This document shows, piece after piece, positions 8,685 through 16,349 of a stretch of 43,823 bases of DNA. The position numbers and the translations under genes were made by a program. Position 1 is the stretch's first letter, and each line of letters begins with the position of its first letter. Source of the DNA: Omnitrophica bacterium RIFCSPHIGHO2_02_FULL_51_18 (lineage in GTDB: Bacteria; Omnitrophota; Gorgyraeia; 2-02-FULL-51-18); contig MHFI01000017.1 of assembly GCA_001804125.1 (NCBI GenBank), forward strand, positions 1 through 43,823, written 5' to 3'. The notes below the pieces were generated by a model. It did not search any database. It saw only the letters and a list, made by a program, of their open reading frames with translations, and had not been told where the DNA came from.

Positions 8685-8731
8685 ACCTGTTCCCTTCGGA
8701 ATGATAATAGTTAGAGCATATATTAACAGGT
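8685..8731. promoter_or_regulatory. Inverted repeat ACCTGTT/AACAGGT in the merR leader
   Basis: A perfect 7-bp inverted repeat (8685-8691 and 8725-8731) with a 33-nt spacer sits between the predicted transcription start and the merR-like start codon. It could be a binding site for the encoded HTH protein or a stem in the mRNA leader. The long spacer makes chance pairing possible. Confidence 0.3.
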
Positions 8732-8749
8732 ACTTTATCCTACTGAAAG

Positions 8750-8778
8750 ATTATATAAGAATATAAATAAAAAGTAAA
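8750..8778 (-). promoter_or_regulatory. Sigma70-type promoter of the secretion operon
   Basis: On the minus strand, TTTACT (8773-8778) and TATAAT (8750-8755) are separated by exactly 17 bp within very AT-rich DNA. The start would fall near 8743, about 93 nt before the merR-like ATG. Upstream of the -35 box lies an inverted repeat TTAGTTATT (8784-8792) / AATAACTAA (8823-8831), a candidate activator or repressor site. Confidence 0.6.
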
Positions 8779-8907
8779 CAATATTAGTTATTTACCCTAA
8801 GAAATAACATAGGATAGAGAGGAATAACTAAAGGGAACTACTGGCTATCTATTGGCAGGGATGCTGAAGAATGTGAAGAAAAGTAAGCGAAAGTCATGAT
8901 ACTGAAG

Positions 8908-9159
8908 TCACTTTTTAGTGTTCTCGAGCTTCGTATCCAGGATATCACGGATTTGCTTTAGAAGATCAATAATCTGTAAGTTTTGATAGTACAACGCCTT
9001 CAATTCGTCCTGAACGTAGATCACGTCGCTGGTAGCCAGCTCATGAATCTCCTGCGCTTTTCGTGCGGCATCGCCCATCGATTCTCCGGCGGACGCCGAA
9101 GAAACGTGGAGCCATGATCCCGCAAACAACAGGCCAAAAAACATCACTCCTTTTTTCAT
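8908..9159 (-). CDS. Small exported protein of unknown function
   Basis: I chose the ATG at 9159 (83 aa) because AAGGGGAG lies just upstream and a clean signal peptide begins there: Lys-Lys, then a hydrophobic core, with probable cleavage after ASA near residue 24. The mature part is about 60 residues and mostly helical, with heptad-like spacing (VQDELKALYYQNLQIIDLLKQI), so it is probably a short coiled coil. I do not recognise the family. It is the last gene of the pseudopilin operon, 17 bp after the GspI-like gene, so a periplasmic role in the filament system is plausible. Confidence 0.7.
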   Translation of the reverse strand: MKKGVMFFGLLFAGSWLHVSSASAGESMGDAARKAQEIHELATSDVIYVQDELKALYYQNLQIIDLLKQIRDILDTKLENTKK

Positions 9160-9176
9160 GCCACTCCCCTTCTTAC

Positions 9177-9620
9177 TTAAGTTGCCGATACCGGCTTGAC
9201 AAACTCCCACATCAAATCTTCCACCAGCGTGACCAGGCTTACCACGGGTTTTCCCAACTCATCCGCCTGATACACATGGATCCTGACTTCCAAAGGGTCT
9301 GTGCCTTCGATCACCTCCCGCTCAATGCGCCACGGCACCCCGTTGACGGCCAGCGGCGGCTCTTCGAGCGGCGGCAAGTAAACATTGCCCGTTTCCCTGA
9401 GACGCGTCTTGGATAGATTCAGGTTGATCATTCTCTCCATTTCAGATTTGGCCAAGTTCATTGCGGTGATGAGCTCCACCGAATCGGCGGTCGCGTAAAT
9501 CGAATGGTTGAAAAGCTGGCTCACCGGAATGAATAAAACGGCCACGACCGCCAGCGTCATCAAAATCTCTACGAATGTAAACCCACGGATGGAAAAACGT
9601 GTCATTCTGTTAAAATACAT
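9177..9620 (-). CDS. Type II secretion pseudopilin, GspI-like
   Basis: This 147-residue protein has a type III (prepilin) signal: a short basic leader ending in Gly, then FTFVEILMTLAVVAVLF with Glu at mature position 5. It should be cleaved by prepilin peptidase and assembled into the pseudopilus. The remainder is a small alpha/beta domain, in the size range of GspI or GspH. Its ATG overlaps the previous gene by 11 bp. A second in-frame ATG at 9605 would give a more typical 8-residue leader. The exact subunit assignment (I or H) is uncertain. Confidence 0.8.
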   Translation of the reverse strand: MYFNRMTRFSIRGFTFVEILMTLAVVAVLFIPVSQLFNHSIYATADSVELITAMNLAKSEMERMINLNLSKTRLRETGNVYLPPLEEPPLAVNGVPWRIEREVIEGTDPLEVRIHVYQADELGKPVVSLVTLVEDLMWEFVKPVSAT

Positions 9621-9957
9621 TGTACTGAAGTTGAAGTTTTTTCTTGATGCTGTTCACGGTCCCGATGGACGTTATCAGCGATTCCCTGAAATCAAACCAA
9701 ACCGTATAGGTGCCGTCTCCGAGCGGGACCGGCCCCAGTATTTCATCCAAGCTCTCCTCGGCGCCAGCCCTGGCCCTCAAAATATAAATGGCCTCCGCGA
9801 TTCCGGCCTCCGCGAGATACCGCGCCTTCGTCTCATCCAGCACTTTGTTGGTAGACAGGTTCACGGAAGAGACAAGCTCGATAAGGCTGGCACCTATCAG
9901 CGCAATCGTGAACATGATGATGACGACCGTGATGAGTGTGACGCCGCGCTCGTTCAT
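9610..9957 (-). CDS. Minor pseudopilin, PilX/GspK-like (no Glu5)
   Basis: This 115-residue protein has a 5-residue leader ending in Gly (MNERG), then VTLITVVIIMFTIALIG. Thr replaces Glu at mature position 5. Loss of Glu5 is characteristic of GspK, the tip subunit, and the N-terminus resembles PilX family proteins (ARYLAEAGIAEAIY is typical). It is much shorter than GspK (about 300 aa), so it may be a reduced tip pilin. It overlaps both neighbours, by 4 bp on the 5' side and 11 bp on the 3' side, which indicates coupling. Confidence 0.75.
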   Translation of the reverse strand: MNERGVTLITVVIIMFTIALIGASLIELVSSVNLSTNKVLDETKARYLAEAGIAEAIYILRARAGAEESLDEILGPVPLGDGTYTVWFDFRESLITSIGTVNSIKKKLQLQYNVF

Positions 9958-10457
9958 TCCACGAAAAATACGAGGCTGGGCTGGTTTGCGAGAATTTCTT
10001 CGGAATCCTTGTATTTCCCCCTTAAGACAACGGTGCCCGTCGAGCCCCGGAGCGTCAGCAAACCGTCGCGGCGGTTGTGTATGGCCAAATCGGAGCCCTC
10101 AGCCGGCGCCGCGGTGCCAAAGATGAGCGGGTCCACGGTCAATCGGGAGGCAATCGTACCGGCCAGCGTCAAGGATTTCACCTCAAAGGTTTGGGACACG
10201 TCGACGGCGGCATCTTGGGTATTGATCAAAACATCATCAGCGCTGGTCGGCACAGCCGTCGGCAGCCAGTTGTCCTCGTCAAACCAGCTTGCGCCGTCTC
10301 CGGAAGCGTTCCACGTCTTTTCAGCCGCTTGAACCGATACGCAGGAAAAGAGCACCCAGCACGTCATTCCCGCGAAAGCGGGAATCATGCAAAGTTTTGA
10401 TCCCCGCCTGCGCGGGGATGACAACGTTTGAGATTTGAAGCACCAACGCTCGCTCAT
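9954..10457 (-). CDS. Exported beta-rich protein whose signal peptide contains an in-frame REP repeat
   Basis: This 167-residue protein starts 3 bp after the GspJ-like stop and overlaps the next pseudopilin by 4 bp. The mature part contains TWNASGDGASWFDEDNW and a VPTSADDVLI phrase, like the start of parallel beta-helix surface proteins. Its family is not recognised with certainty. Residues 12-32 are the translation of a 60-bp repeat (10363-10422), giving the tell-tale peptides SPRRRGS and IPAFAGMT. Removing exactly those 20 codons leaves MSERWCFKSQTL joined to CWVLFSCVSVQA, a normal signal peptide. The present protein probably still enters Sec, because basic and hydrophobic stretches remain. 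It is likely cargo or a filament-associated protein. Confidence 0.7.
   Translation of the reverse strand: MSERWCFKSQTLSSPRRRGSKLCMIPAFAGMTCWVLFSCVSVQAAEKTWNASGDGASWFDEDNWLPTAVPTSADDVLINTQDAAVDVSQTFEVKSLTLAGTIASRLTVDPLIFGTAAPAEGSDLAIHNRRDGLLTLRGSTGTVVLRGKYKDSEEILANQPSLVFFVE
10363..10422. repeat. 60-bp double-hairpin REP-like repeat (family A), copy 1
   Basis: Two 8-bp hairpins lie in tandem: ATTCCCGC-GAAA-GCGGGAAT, then ATCCCCGC-CTGC-GCGGGGAT. The whole unit is bounded by GTCAT and ATGAC. The same unit recurs at 35019-35079. This copy is inside the coding sequence of the exported protein at 9954-10457 and is exactly 60 bp, so the frame is kept. Confidence 0.95.
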
Positions 10458-10460
10458 ATT

Positions 10461-11663
10461 TTACGGCCTCACAAAAAGACCGGCGCCTTTCATGGTCATC
10501 TCATTCACGATGAATTCCACGTCTCCCTCCAATAACACGGTATCTTCCACATCCTCATCATCGTCATAATCATAAATTCCTTCAGAATCCAAAATCTTGA
10601 GGTTCACGCCCAGGTCGACCGTCGTGCCCGGAGTGTCCGTATAAACAGGTGTCTGCGGCGGGTACTCGACGGTGACCCTCCTGACCTTCGGCTTGGTATC
10701 TCCAATCTTTTCAAACTCCACCCGGAGACGCCAAATCTTGCCCACGCGCGGCACCGCCATCACGTCTATTTCGTCATTGTTCGATACCCCCGAAATATTG
10801 GTGATTAAAAGCGTGTGAATATGCTTGCTGTCGGCGATCGGGATCTTCAGGCCTCTCTTCAGCATCAAATAGCCTGTCCTCATCGGCGCATTGCGCAGGC
10901 TCACAAAACTCTTGAGCACCTGGGTGCGCTCGTTCACGCGCGCTTCCAGCAGCACTTCAATCCCCGTAATGAGCTGAATGTCGCCGGAGTCCACCCAGTC
11001 ACGGTCCGTGAGAAGCTCATTTGAAGTTGTGAAATAGCTTAGCGCCATCTTGGTTATTTGGACACCAAAAAAATTTTGGGAAAGTGACTCTTTGCCCTCC
11101 GGGCCTTCTATAAAAACTTCTTTTGCGTCCGACTCCCAGTAAATCTTCCGGATCACATCCGGTTCGGCCTTGGCGTCCGGGTGATAAATAAACCTGAGTT
11201 CTCCTCCCGGCGATAGGGACAGGCCGAGCTTCACCTGTGAGGTATTCACGTCCCTGAACTCCACCAGGATCACCGGCGCCAGTTTCCAATCAGTGAGCCC
11301 CGAGGGCTTCGCCTGCGCAATAGGCACCGAAGCGCCCGGTTTCACGCGCCGCTCCAGCCCGTAAATAAAATTGGGTCCCTCAATCCTGTGCGTGTTGTCC
11401 ACCCACGGCGGCACAAATTCGATCCGTTCCTTGCCGGCGGCGATCATCTCCAAGCTGTCCTTCAACCCGAATTGTCCCGGGTTTCCCACAATGAGTTTGT
11501 CCATGGTATCCGATAACACCTTCTGTAAGCTAAGTTCGTCCCTTGAATAAGACCAGCTCTCGAGCGCGCTGTTCATGCAATAATAAATCGCGCCCGTGAT
11601 AATCACCACGATAACGATCGCGATCAAAAGCTCAAGGAGCGTATAGCCGCTATTTTTTGCCAT
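10461..11663 (-). CDS. Type II secretion pseudopilin, GspJ-like, with large C-terminal domain
   Basis: From the ATG at 11663 (400 aa) the protein begins MAKNSG, then YTLLELLIAIVIVVIITGAIYY with Glu5, a clear prepilin signal. The globular part is about 370 residues, roughly twice the length of typical GspJ (about 200). It includes beta-rich segments and an acidic run near the end (YDYDDDEDVED) that could bind calcium. The start overlaps the upstream gene by 14 bp; an in-frame start further upstream is less likely because it precedes the prepilin leader by 11 residues. It probably forms part of the pseudopilus tip complex. Confidence 0.8.
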   Translation of the reverse strand: MAKNSGYTLLELLIAIVIVVIITGAIYYCMNSALESWSYSRDELSLQKVLSDTMDKLIVGNPGQFGLKDSLEMIAAGKERIEFVPPWVDNTHRIEGPNFIYGLERRVKPGASVPIAQAKPSGLTDWKLAPVILVEFRDVNTSQVKLGLSLSPGGELRFIYHPDAKAEPDVIRKIYWESDAKEVFIEGPEGKESLSQNFFGVQITKMALSYFTTSNELLTDRDWVDSGDIQLITGIEVLLEARVNERTQVLKSFVSLRNAPMRTGYLMLKRGLKIPIADSKHIHTLLITNISGVSNNDEIDVMAVPRVGKIWRLRVEFEKIGDTKPKVRRVTVEYPPQTPVYTDTPGTTVDLGVNLKILDSEGIYDYDDDEDVEDTVLLEGDVEFIVNEMTMKGAGLFVRP

Positions 11664-13968
11664 GCTCCCGTTTTTCCGAAGGCGGCTCCAAATCATCTTT
11701 TGATTCGAGCAGCATCAGCGCGCCGATGCCGCTCTTGCCGACACGGCCGAACGTGACAGTGCCTGCCTTGATTTTAAATCCGGCGCCCGCGCTCGGCGCA
11801 ATCGTGACGGTTTCAGCTTCGGTATCGCCGATCACGAGCCTCGCCAAACCGTTGCGGAACAATATGGGTTTTCCGGGCGAGCTTAGGAAAACGCTGTTGT
11901 TCGGGTCCGACTCTTCAAAAAAGATTTGAATGATGAGACTGTTTTCTGAGATGATTCTCTTGCCTTTTTCGTCCACAAGCTGGATCTGCACTTCCGTCGT
12001 GCCTATCGGTGCCGCGCCGGAAATAACTTCGATCGTCGCCTGCTTCACCGGGAAAGGCTCACTCTCGGCCGCCAGGCTGTAAGCGGCGGAAGAAGTCTTC
12101 AAGACATAATTTCCGGCGGATTGCGCCGAGAAAAGAATCGACTTCTGCCCCGCATCCGGCTCGGCGAATGAGTAAGCGGAAGGAATGTCCAACGCGGGCG
12201 TCGAAATCAATTCCACGGCTCCTTGAAAATTTCTTATAGGCTGTTTATTCGCGTCGTTCACCGAAATCACGGCCTCAATCGACTCGCCCGTATAGTAAAA
12301 ATCCCGTCCCGAGGGCGGGGCTATGACTTTAACCGAAAGTGCGGAGGGGCCGAAGCTGATGTCGCCGCTTTCGCCTTTTTGAGTGGGCTTGGATGCGTCC
12401 TGCACTTCCATCCGGATCGAGCCCCAACGATCGTAACTGACGTCGACGGATGCCTGGCCGCCTTCAAACGCCGCCGCCTCAAGCTGGGCGGGTACCAGCG
12501 CGCCTGAGGTGTTTGCGGGGCTTACGGCGATCCTCTGGAGGGTCGCCGGTCCTTTGTAGTTAGGTGTCACGTTTCCACCGGCATCAAGCGCGGCGAACAA
12601 GACTGAAAAAGGCCTCGATACCACTTGCTGAAGCGCTTGGGGCTCCACGCTGAATTGAGCAGGCACAAATTCAATCTGGCCCGAGATGCCCTTCTTCGTG
12701 CTGTCGCTTTGGTCCTCCGCCATAATCTGGATGCTCCCGCAATCGGAATAGCTGACCGGCAAGTCCAAAATGCCCTCCGCGAATCCGGCCGCATGGGTGG
12801 GCGAAATCTGCCTTGAGCCCGCTGCGGGTTCTGTGTATTTGACGGATAGGTTGACAGCCCCGCCGTAAAAACGGTCCGGGTTCCCCTCGGCATCCTTCGC
12901 GATGATCTGAACGCTGAACGGCACGCCCGCCACCTGGGGCGATATCGCGGAAATCTCAAAAAACTGGCCTTCGCCCGCCACATTGAGCTGTTGCGAGGCA
13001 TCGTCCCAACCGCGATCGGGCGTTTCCTGAGCCGTGATCACAGGCTTGCCCTCACCGGAATCCTTGTAATAAAAAATGGCCTGCTGGGCATCTTTCGGAA
13101 TAATCACCTGTGTAACGGGATTCCAGTCATTCTTGTCCAGCGAGAACTGGCCGCCTTCGGAGCTGGATCGTAAATCTACACTCAGGTTTTCCCAGGCCGT
13201 TTGGGGTTCCGCGTCCGCATTCTGGATCTGCAGTGTGATGCTATTGGAAGCGACATTTTTCACGAGGTTTTGAGCGGCCGTAATAAATGCCAGGCGCTGC
13301 ACAAAATGCACGGTGATCTCGTCCACATAGGTATCGCCGGTTTGTGAAACCGCATAAACGCCGTCGAATCCCAGCTTATTGATCGAATTGACGGACGGAT
13401 CGATAAAGCGAAGGTTGTCCTTGTCCGGCACGAAAGGGATCTTGGGGGTGGAGGCAGGTGAGATATAAATCCCGTAAACATGGCCCGTGAAATCAACTCT
13501 CAACAGCACCCGGTACCAGGTGCCGGGATCGAATGTTTTTCCGGTTTGAATCCATGCGGTCCCGTCAGCGGCAAGGATATTTCCCGAAGTGTCAAAGCAT
13601 ACGGCGCCGACGCCTCCCGTAGGCGGGGCGCTCGCCTGATTTCCCAAGCCGGGCCTTACGACCATTTCAATCCAGGTGGGCGTCAAACCCCCGTAGGAGG
13701 CACTGCGGTTCACTTTTACAGGGACCGCGGCGTTCACGATCTTGAGGGACTTGCCTTCTCCGCTGAATGTCACATTGGATTTTGCGATCGCGTTTGAAGG
13801 ACTGCCGACGGCCACTTGCCAGGAATCAATGCCGTCAATCGTCACCCCATCCTGCCTGGCGTCAAAAGTTTCCTGAAACATGTCCGCCGACCAAACGTCG
13901 CGCACACCCGTCATCACAAGCCACAACCCCAGGCCGGCTAAAACGCATAAGCATCTCTTTCTTAACAT
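11650..13968 (-). CDS. Large exported protein with LamG-like and Ig-like repeat domains
   Basis: This 772-residue protein starts at the ATG at 13968; a TTG six bases earlier is possible. A signal peptide covers about 1-28. Residues 30-225 look like a concanavalin/LamG-type beta sandwich (WIEMVVRPG, GTWYRVLLRVD, VDEITVHF). At least three ~120-residue beta repeats follow, with recurring phrases such as PFSVQIIAKDAEGN, PFSVLFAALDAGGN and IEAVISVNDANKQ, each followed by a Tyr/Phe-x-Gly-x-Ala turn. A further beta domain ends the protein. It is first in the pseudopilin operon, so it is a good candidate for the secreted substrate or a surface adhesin of the machine. No enzyme motif is seen. Confidence 0.7.
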   Translation of the reverse strand: MLRKRCLCVLAGLGLWLVMTGVRDVWSADMFQETFDARQDGVTIDGIDSWQVAVGSPSNAIAKSNVTFSGEGKSLKIVNAAVPVKVNRSASYGGLTPTWIEMVVRPGLGNQASAPPTGGVGAVCFDTSGNILAADGTAWIQTGKTFDPGTWYRVLLRVDFTGHVYGIYISPASTPKIPFVPDKDNLRFIDPSVNSINKLGFDGVYAVSQTGDTYVDEITVHFVQRLAFITAAQNLVKNVASNSITLQIQNADAEPQTAWENLSVDLRSSSEGGQFSLDKNDWNPVTQVIIPKDAQQAIFYYKDSGEGKPVITAQETPDRGWDDASQQLNVAGEGQFFEISAISPQVAGVPFSVQIIAKDAEGNPDRFYGGAVNLSVKYTEPAAGSRQISPTHAAGFAEGILDLPVSYSDCGSIQIMAEDQSDSTKKGISGQIEFVPAQFSVEPQALQQVVSRPFSVLFAALDAGGNVTPNYKGPATLQRIAVSPANTSGALVPAQLEAAAFEGGQASVDVSYDRWGSIRMEVQDASKPTQKGESGDISFGPSALSVKVIAPPSGRDFYYTGESIEAVISVNDANKQPIRNFQGAVELISTPALDIPSAYSFAEPDAGQKSILFSAQSAGNYVLKTSSAAYSLAAESEPFPVKQATIEVISGAAPIGTTEVQIQLVDEKGKRIISENSLIIQIFFEESDPNNSVFLSSPGKPILFRNGLARLVIGDTEAETVTIAPSAGAGFKIKAGTVTFGRVGKSGIGALMLLESKDDLEPPSEKREHGKK

Positions 13969-13974
13969 ACCCAA

Positions 13975-14002
13975 AGTATATCATTTAAGTATTATTTTTC
14001 AA
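13975..14002 (-). promoter_or_regulatory. Promoter of the pseudopilin operon, possibly giving a leaderless mRNA
   Basis: On the minus strand, TTGAAA (13997-14002) and TATACT (13975-13980) are 16 bp apart. Only six bases separate the -10 box from the ATG at 13968, and no Shine-Dalgarno site precedes that ATG. A TATAGT further upstream would give a longer leader. Confidence 0.45.
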
Positions 14003-14054
14003 AACTATTCAACACTATAAATTAACATACATAAGTTAGCCCGTATCATTTCCA

Positions 14055-14109
14055 TGCACCCCTGGGGTGCATTAGGGGTGCATTATGGGGTACATTAGGG
14101 GGTATATAA
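14055..14109. repeat. 17-bp palindrome followed by four degenerate 11-12-bp tandem repeats
   Basis: TGCACCCC-T-GGGGTGCA is a perfect palindrome at 14055-14071. Its right arm begins a tandem array: GGGGTGCATTA (14064-14074), the same again (14075-14085), GGGGTACATTA (14087-14097) and GGGGGTATATAA (14098-14109). The array lies in the 163-bp gap between the UDP-sugar dehydrogenase stop and the pseudopilin operon start. It may be an operator cluster for that operon or a transcription end region. No protein can be assigned to it. Confidence 0.7.
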
Positions 14110-14131
14110 GTTAAAATTGGTTAATTTTTTA

Positions 14132-15436
14132 TTAAAGAAAGAAGAGGTGTTTTTTGGGGGAAAATTTTCGCAGCGCGTTTCGGGTGTCCAAAATAAGCCG
14201 AGAATGGTTGACAATTGAAACATAATCAAAATTGGAATGGTCCGTCAACACAACCACACAGTGCTGCCTCTTAAGGAACTGGGGTCCCAATTCCCTTGAT
14301 TTCAAATGCGTGTGCCCTGTCTCCAAAACGGGGCAATAAGGGTCGGAATAGGAAACCCACGAGCCCTCTTCCAACAAATGGTTGATCACTTCGACAGCCG
14401 GCGATTCGCGGACGTCGTCACTATTGCGTTTGTACGCGACACCGAGCACGAGAATGCGCGCGCCCTTCAAAGGAACGCCTTTAAGATTCAATAAATGCGC
14501 GATTCTTTCCACCACATAGCGCGGCATCGTCTTATTCACCGTAGCGGCAAGCTCTATCATCTTGGCTTCGTACCCGTGAAGGCGCGATTTCCAGGAAAGA
14601 TACAAGGGGTCTATCGGCAGGCAATGACCGCCAATACCGGGGCCTGGATAAAAAGGCATGAACCCAAAGGGTTTGGTCTTCGCGGCTTCGATGACTTCCC
14701 AGATATCGATGCCCAGATGATTGGCCATCACCGCGATTTCATTGATCAGCGCAATATTGACCGAGCGGAACGTATTTTCAAGAAGCTTCGTCATTTCCGC
14801 GGTCTTTGCCGAGGAGACTTCGACCACATTCTTTATAATCATGCGATAGAGCTCCTGGGCGGCCTTTGTCGAATGAGTCCCTACACCCCCCACGACCTTC
14901 GGGATCGTGACCGTATCAAATTGCTTGTTGCCCGGATCCACGCGCTCCGGGGAAAACGCCAGAAAAAAATCAGACTCGACCTCGAGCCCGGATTTTTCAA
15001 GAAGCGGCAAAAGCACTTCTTCGGTGGTGCCGGGATAAGTGGTGCTCTCGAGCACCACCAGTTGCCCGCGCCTCAAATATTCGGCGGTTTTCTTCGCGGC
15101 GTCAATTACGAAAGAAATGTCGGGTTCATGGGTCTTGCTCAAAGGGGTCGGCACGCAAATAATCACGGCATCCAGTTCCCTGACGGCCTTATAGTCGGAC
15201 GTTGCCTGAAACAATTTCCTTTTAAGAATCGTTTTCAGATCGCGCTCATGCACGTCCAAGATATACGATTGGGCGCGCATCAGCTTTTTTATTTTATCCG
15301 GATCAGTGTCAATGCCAATCACCGCAAAGCCGTTCTTGGCAAACGCCGCCGCCAACGGCAACCCCACGTAGCCCAGGCCGATGACGCCGATTTTCGCTTT
15401 TTTAGTTTTTATCTTTTTTCGTAACTTTTGAAGCAT
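14132..15436 (-). CDS. wbpA: Nucleotide-sugar dehydrogenase, WbpA/UDP-GlcNAc 6-dehydrogenase type
   Basis: This 434-residue NAD-dependent enzyme oxidises the C6 hydroxyl of a UDP-sugar to a carboxylate in two steps. The Rossmann motif GVIGLGYVGLPLA lies near residues 17-29. The catalytic Cys is in GPGIGGHCLPIDP near residue 270, and the C-terminal UDP-binding domain begins with VLGVAYKRNSDDVRESPA. GGHCLPIDP and DVRESPA favour the UDP-GlcNAc or UDP-ManNAc branch over UDP-glucose; the exact substrate is uncertain. It overlaps rfbD by 35 bp and ends the sugar-nucleotide operon. It probably supplies a uronic acid for surface polysaccharide. Confidence 0.85.
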   Translation of the reverse strand: MLQKLRKKIKTKKAKIGVIGLGYVGLPLAAAFAKNGFAVIGIDTDPDKIKKLMRAQSYILDVHERDLKTILKRKLFQATSDYKAVRELDAVIICVPTPLSKTHEPDISFVIDAAKKTAEYLRRGQLVVLESTTYPGTTEEVLLPLLEKSGLEVESDFFLAFSPERVDPGNKQFDTVTIPKVVGGVGTHSTKAAQELYRMIIKNVVEVSSAKTAEMTKLLENTFRSVNIALINEIAVMANHLGIDIWEVIEAAKTKPFGFMPFYPGPGIGGHCLPIDPLYLSWKSRLHGYEAKMIELAATVNKTMPRYVVERIAHLLNLKGVPLKGARILVLGVAYKRNSDDVRESPAVEVINHLLEEGSWVSYSDPYCPVLETGHTHLKSRELGPQFLKRQHCVVVLTDHSNFDYVSIVNHSRLILDTRNALRKFSPKKHLFFL

Positions 15437-16349
15437 GCTCTTCTTCTTTTAAATAGTCTTCGAGACTCTCCTGCCAGGAGCGCATCTTCACATTGAAAAA
15501 TCGCTCATAACGGTCTGTCGACATGACCCCATAGAGAGGCCGCAGTGCCCAGCGGTTTTTAATCTCCTCTTTATCCATTTTTTCCACGCGCACGTTTTCC
15601 AACCCCAGGACCTCCCTGATTTTGAGCGTCAGGCCGTAGCGCGTCGTGCTGCCGGCATTGCAAACATGAAACACGTCCTGGAACGGCTTCTGGGCCTTGT
15701 GAAGGAGCCAGTGGGCTCCTATCTTCTCAATCGCCTCCGAAAGGTCTTCGACGGACGTCGGCGAATCCTCCTGGTCCGCCAAAACACGGACGACCTTCTC
15801 GGTCTTAAGCCTTTGGGTGATCGCATTCACAAAGCTTTTGGGGTTGCCTTCCCCAAAAAGCCAGCTTGTCCTTACGACGGCACTCAGCGGCGCCAATTGT
15901 TTTGTGAAGTATTCGCCTTCCAGCTTCGTCAAGCCGTAAATATTAACGGGTCCGGTGGCATCGGTTTCCCGGTAAGGGCTCTTTTTTTGACCGTCAAAAA
16001 CGTAATCCGTGCTCACGTAAATAAACGGGACGCCTTTTTGTCCGCAAAGGGCGGCGAGATTTTTTGTGGCCAACGCATTCGCTTCGTGAGCAAGCTGGGG
16101 CTCTTTTTCGCAGCCATCCACGTCCGAATACGCGGCCGCATGAATCACCAAATCAAAATTCCTGGAAAAGATCTTTCCCACATCGGCGCCTTTGGCCAGA
16201 TCGCAGGCGAAGGCGCCTTCCCGGCCGCTTTTTGAAACCCCTGTGATTTGATTGGCGGGCGCGAGCCTTCTTATGAGCTTCCGGCCGAGCATCCCGGAGG
16301 CGCCGGTCACCAGAACCGAGGCGCCCTTTAAACGATCAGACCCTTTCAC
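15402..16349 (-). CDS. rfbD: dTDP-4-dehydrorhamnose reductase RfbD
   Basis: RfbD is the last enzyme of dTDP-L-rhamnose synthesis. I chose the GTG at 16349 (315 aa), which overlaps the rfbB stop by 14 bp; upstream starts would only add translated rfbB sequence. Visible motifs are the NAD(P)-binding VTGASGMLGRKL, the STDYVFDG strand, and the catalytic YxxxK in NIYGLTKLEGE. The C-terminal substrate-binding region (RPLYGVMSTDRYERFF) fits the family. It lies directly after rfbB and before the UDP-sugar dehydrogenase. No rfbC epimerase is present in this window. Confidence 0.88.
   Translation of the reverse strand: MKGSDRLKGASVLVTGASGMLGRKLIRRLAPANQITGVSKSGREGAFACDLAKGADVGKIFSRNFDLVIHAAAYSDVDGCEKEPQLAHEANALATKNLAALCGQKGVPFIYVSTDYVFDGQKKSPYRETDATGPVNIYGLTKLEGEYFTKQLAPLSAVVRTSWLFGEGNPKSFVNAITQRLKTEKVVRVLADQEDSPTSVEDLSEAIEKIGAHWLLHKAQKPFQDVFHVCNAGSTTRYGLTLKIREVLGLENVRVEKMDKEEIKNRWALRPLYGVMSTDRYERFFNVKMRSWQESLEDYLKEEEHASKVTKKDKN

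Noticed and set aside
14064-14109. Tandem repeats considered as a CRISPR or plasmid iteron array
   Set aside because: The units are only 11-12 bp, directly abutting and degenerate. There are no spacers, cas genes or replication initiator gene.
14495-15424. A 309-codon open frame on the plus strand
   Set aside because: It is antisense to the nucleotide-sugar dehydrogenase, whose Rossmann and catalytic motifs are intact. The plus-strand product is unlike any protein I know.
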